Source of the DNA: Actinomadura roseirufa
Lineage (GTDB): Bacteria; Actinomycetota; Actinomycetes; Streptosporangiales; Streptosporangiaceae
NCBI RefSeq assembly: GCF_900659635.1
Contig: NZ_CAACVB010000048.1
Coordinates: 1-39,974 of the forward strand
DNA: 39,974 nucleotides
Direction: 5' to 3'
The notes beneath the pieces were generated by a model, which saw only the letters and a program-made list of their open reading frames with translations, had not been told where the DNA came from and searched no databases. The position numbers and the translations under genes were made by a program. Below, piece by piece: positions 37,279-39,974 of the stretch. The stretch's first letter is position 1; each line of letters begins with the position of its first letter.

Positions 37279-38268
37279 TCAGCCCGCCCGGGTCACGGCC
37301 TTGGCCATGAGGACCCCCGCGAGGATGACGGCCCCATAGACGATCTGGAGGGCGGCGCCGCCGAGGCCCCACAGGGGCAGGAGCGCGCCCAGCAGCGTGA
37401 TGACGATCGCGCCCGCCGTCGTCCCCCAGGAGGTCCCCCGGCCGCCGAGGACGGAGGCGCCCCCGATCGCCACGGCGGCGATGGGCGTGAACAGGTACGG
37501 CGCCCCCATGGCCAGGTAGGACTGTTCGAGATAGCCGCTCATGAGCATCCCGGTGAGGACGGCGATCATCGCGGACGCGGCGTAGGTGGCGATGACGACC
37601 CTGCCCGTCCGGATCCCGGCAAGGTGCGCGACCTGGGGATTGGCCCCGGTCGCGTAGAGCCGCCGCCCGGACGGCGTCCGTTTCAGGAAGACGCCCATGG
37701 CCACGGCGGCGGCCAGCCAGCAGAGCGTGACCACCGGCACGAAGCCGAGCCGCGCCGACGCCAGCTCGACCATCGGGCGGGGCGCGGTGCCCGCCGCCGC
37801 GCCGCCCCGTCCGGCCAGTCCGACCAGCAGCCCTTGGACGAGCCCGCCGACGCCCAGGGTCATCACGATCGGGGGGATGCCGAGCCGGGTCACCCCGGCG
37901 CCGTTGACGCAGCCGGCCAGGGCCCCGGCGAGGACGAGACCGGCCGCGACGAGGACGGGCGGCGCCCCGCCGGGACCGGCGAACTGCGACATCCCGATCC
38001 CGCCGAGGGTGATCATCCAGGGCAGCGACAGGTCGATGCCGCCGCCCAGGACGACCAGCGTCTGTCCCAGCCCCGCCAGGCCGACGAACGTGGCGATGAG
38101 CAGGAGCGTGTGCAGGTTGTCCAGGGAGATGAACCCGTGCGCGCGCAGCGCCCCCACCACGAGGAGCACGGCGGCGAACGTCCAGGAGCCCACCAGGGCC
38201 CGGTCCGTGCCGGTCATACGGCCCGTGCCCGCCGTGGGGCGTCGTGCCAGGAGCCGTCCGGCCTTCAT
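37279..38268 (-). CDS. Sugar ABC transporter permease (CUT2, RbsC-like) 1
   Basis: 329 residues with about 9-10 membrane segments of the BPD_transp_2 family. LGQTLVVLGGGIDLSLPWMI is the characteristic GGIDLS motif. GLAGCVNGAGVTRLGIPPIV-type and YATGANPQVAHLAGIRTGRV motifs follow; the latter is the usual ATPase-contacting loop. FTPIAAVAIGGASVLGGRGT lies near the end. It should pair with the permease encoded just upstream. The ATG overlaps the stop of that gene by 4 nt (ATGA). Confidence 0.93.
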   Translation of the reverse strand: MKAGRLLARRPTAGTGRMTGTDRALVGSWTFAAVLLVVGALRAHGFISLDNLHTLLLIATFVGLAGLGQTLVVLGGGIDLSLPWMITLGGIGMSQFAGPGGAPPVLVAAGLVLAGALAGCVNGAGVTRLGIPPIVMTLGVGGLVQGLLVGLAGRGGAAAGTAPRPMVELASARLGFVPVVTLCWLAAAVAMGVFLKRTPSGRRLYATGANPQVAHLAGIRTGRVVIATYAASAMIAVLTGMLMSGYLEQSYLAMGAPYLFTPIAAVAIGGASVLGGRGTSWGTTAGAIVITLLGALLPLWGLGGAALQIVYGAVILAGVLMAKAVTRAG

Positions 38269-39245
38269 GATGTTCCCCTCTCACGCGAGCCGGTCACCGA
38301 ACGAGCGCCCACCGCAACCAGGAGCAGCAGCGCCGAGGTGAGCTGGGTGACGTGCGGCGGGAGGTTGAGGGCGGCCACGATGTCGGAGAGGAAGGTGAGG
38401 CAGAAGGCCCCGGCGACCGTCAGCATCACGCCGCCCCGGCCGCCCGCCAGCGCCGTCCCGCCGACGACGAGCGCCGTGATCGACGGCAGGAGGTAGCCGT
38501 CGCCGAGGGTCGGGTCGCCGCCCTGCGTCGTCGCGGCGAGGTACACCCCCGCCAGGGTGGCCAGCAGGCCGCTCAGGGCGTAGGCCGCGACGCGGACGCG
38601 CTTCACCGGCACGCCGCTGAGCGCCGCGCGGTCCTCGTCGCTGCCGGTGGCGTACAGCCAGAGCCCGAACCGCGACCGTTTGAGGGCGAGCCAGGAGAGC
38701 GCGAGCAGGCCGAGGATCACGAAGGACGCGGGCACGCCCGCCACCGTGGACGACACCGCGGTGGCGAGGGCCGGGGGGACCTCGCCGCCTGGCTCGGCGA
38801 GGATCGCCAGCGCCAGCCCCTTGTAGATCGCCCATGTCCCGAGCGTCGCCACGAGCGGCTCGATACGGCAGCAGGCCACGAGCACCCCGTTGACGGCACC
38901 GAGCAGCAGCCCGGCGAGCGCGATGAGGACGAGCCGCGCGCCCCAGTCGCCGCCGGTGCCCAGCCACGTCGCGGTGAGCGTGTTGCCGATCACCAGGGTC
39001 CCGCTGACCGACAGGTCCAGGCCCTTGGACAGCACGACGAGGGTCTGCGCGTACCCCACGAGCACCACGGTGAGGGCGACCTGCACCTCCTGGCCCGCGT
39101 AGCCGGCCGACAGCAGCGACGGCTGGAGGGCGACGTCGACCACGGCGAGCAGGACGAGCAGCCCGAGCGTCCCGAGGTCGCGGGGCGCCGCGCGGCGCGT
39201 CCGGCGGCGCGGGAGGGCCGCCCGCGCGGCGGCGAGCGCGGTCAC
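38265..39245 (-). CDS. Sugar ABC transporter permease (CUT2, RbsC-like) 2
   Basis: 326 residues, same family as the other permease. It has GYAQTLVVLSKGLDLSVSGT, where the usual GGIDLS is SKGLDLS. YATGSDEDRAALSGVPVKRV and ITALVVGGTALAGGRGGVML follow. Two distinct permeases suggest a heterodimeric channel. Its GTG overlaps the stop of the ATPase gene in GTGA, so translation is coupled. Confidence 0.93.
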   Translation of the reverse strand: MTALAAARAALPRRRTRRAAPRDLGTLGLLVLLAVVDVALQPSLLSAGYAGQEVQVALTVVLVGYAQTLVVLSKGLDLSVSGTLVIGNTLTATWLGTGGDWGARLVLIALAGLLLGAVNGVLVACCRIEPLVATLGTWAIYKGLALAILAEPGGEVPPALATAVSSTVAGVPASFVILGLLALSWLALKRSRFGLWLYATGSDEDRAALSGVPVKRVRVAAYALSGLLATLAGVYLAATTQGGDPTLGDGYLLPSITALVVGGTALAGGRGGVMLTVAGAFCLTFLSDIVAALNLPPHVTQLTSALLLLVAVGARSVTGSRERGTS

Positions 39246-39974
39246 GACGCGCTCCCGGCGGCCGGACCCCGGTCGCCGCCCGCCGTCACGGCGAGGGCGA
39301 GGACGCTCTCCTCGGTGATCTCGGGGCCGGTGACCTCCCCGACGATGGAGCCGCCCGACATGACCAGCACCCGGTCGGCGAACTCGGCGTACTCGGCGAT
39401 GTCGCTGGAGTAGAAAAGGATCGACGTCCCGTTGGCGGTGATCGTGCTGAGGACGTCGAGGATCTCGGCGCGGGTCGCGACGTCCACTCCCCGGGTGCCG
39501 TCATACAGCAGCAACAGGCTCGGCTTCGTCATCAGCACGCGAGCCAGCAGGGCCCGCTGCTGGTTGCCGCCGGACAGCCCGGCGACCGGTTCGCCGAACC
39601 GGTCGTGCGGCAGCCCCAGCTCGGCTCCGATCTCCCCGGCGGCCCGCCGCTCCGCCGCCGCGTCCAGCAGCCCGCGCCGCCGGAACCCGCGCAGCGACGA
39701 CAGCGACACGTTCCGGGTCACCGGCCACGACATGATCAGCCCGTCCACCTGCCGGTCGGACGGCACGAGCGCCACGCCCGCCCGCAGCGCCGCGGCGGGT
39801 CCGCGCGCGGTGTGGCGCCGCCCGCGCAGCGTGACGTCGCCGCGCCAGGGACGGCTCCCGGCGAGGGCCATGACGACCGCGCGCTGCCCGTGGCCCTCCA
39901 GCCCGGCCAGCCCGACGATCGTCCACCCGCGGTCGGCGCCCTTGACCTCGCCGACCGGGCTGATGATCGCGGCG
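39242..39974 (-). CDS. Sugar ABC transporter ATPase (RbsA/MglA-like), C-terminal half
   Basis: The 244 residues visible are the second nucleotide-binding domain of a duplicated ATPase; the start lies beyond the window edge. The entry GLAGLEGHGQRAVVMALAG is the Walker A-like region lacking the GKS lysine, typical of this half. VAGLSGGNQQRALLARVLMT is the signature motif. LLLLYDGTRGVDVATRAEIL is Walker B with Tyr-Asp-Gly in place of Asp-Glu-Pro. This site is thus probably not hydrolytic, and ATP would be cleaved mainly by the first domain. It is the first gene of the importer operon seen here. Confidence 0.92.
   Translation of the reverse strand, partial: AAIISPVGEVKGADRGWTIVGLAGLEGHGQRAVVMALAGSRPWRGDVTLRGRRHTARGPAAALRAGVALVPSDRQVDGLIMSWPVTRNVSLSSLRGFRRRGLLDAAAERRAAGEIGAELGLPHDRFGEPVAGLSGGNQQRALLARVLMTKPSLLLLYDGTRGVDVATRAEILDVLSTITANGTSILFYSSDIAEYAEFADRVLVMSGGSIVGEVTGPEITEESVLALAVTAGGDRGPAAGSAS

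Noticed and set aside
1..39974. CRISPR array or complete phage-defence operon
   Set aside because: No regularly spaced short repeats and no Cas, restriction, Abi or retron-like protein were seen on either strand. The repeats found are long, tandem-degenerate or dispersed.

Overview
The window is very GC-rich, with strong G/C third-position bias. Its gene families are typical of filamentous actinomycetes: an ECF sigma factor with a SnoaL-like tail, F420/LLM-type oxidoreductase, XRE regulators with a tetratricopeptide-like body, YCII proteins, a streptogrisin-fold secreted protein, and many TetR/MarR/Lrp/CGNR regulators. I infer a Streptosporangiales-type actinomycete (Actinomadura or a relative). 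The genus is a guess. Most of the window is accessory DNA: short regulator-plus-enzyme units, duplications, and one probable insertion-sequence end.

Layout. 1-3370: the end of an IS30-like element (1 to about 100), then two copies of a small two-gene unit (A-B, 104-799 and 2446-3141) on either side of an XRE regulator. 3370-10011: DUF4240 protein, ECF sigma factor and zinc-free quinone oxidoreductase on the minus strand; then a UVR-motif small protein with a RibD-C reductase, a GNAT acetyltransferase, and a MerR-type promoter driving an FMN reductase and a DHA2 exporter. 10135-14416: FAD-linked oxidoreductase, SDR and Lrp regulator on the minus strand, facing away from an APC permease whose last codons lie in a dispersed 29-bp repeat. 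14559-16309: MaoC-like protein behind a coupled 15-codon leader, then a TetR-TetR fusion. 16436-20700: a GCS2-type glutamate-cysteine ligase homologue, a tRNA-Leu-like gene with an abnormal anticodon arm, a B12-binding radical SAM enzyme and a secreted BP74-like protein. 20792-22839: epoxide hydrolase, and a secreted streptogrisin-fold protein that has lost all three catalytic residues.

23130-29545: two 1.4-kb direct repeats, each carrying an XRE regulator, bracket a CGNR regulator / MBL hydrolase pair, a block of degenerate tandem repeats and an MFS transporter. 29754-34139: a TetR regulator diverges from a carboxylesterase / enoyl-CoA hydratase / acyl-CoA ligase operon, with a perfect inverted repeat between them. 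34159-37219: MarR and isochorismatase-type hydrolase diverging over two inverted repeats, two YCII proteins, and an LLM oxidoreductase. 37279-39974: the two permeases and the second ATPase domain of a CUT2 sugar ABC importer, truncated by the window edge.

Strong perfect hairpins punctuate nearly every convergent or operon-end junction (10037, 11611, 20721, 22854, 35355, 37232). The most unusual items are the tRNA-Leu-like gene with a 20-nt anticodon arm, the catalytically dead protease, the mosaic XRE repeats flanking a cassette, the 29-bp repeat at gene 3' ends, and the duplicated A-B unit cut by an IS element. I did not see a CRISPR array or a recognisable complete phage-defence operon.
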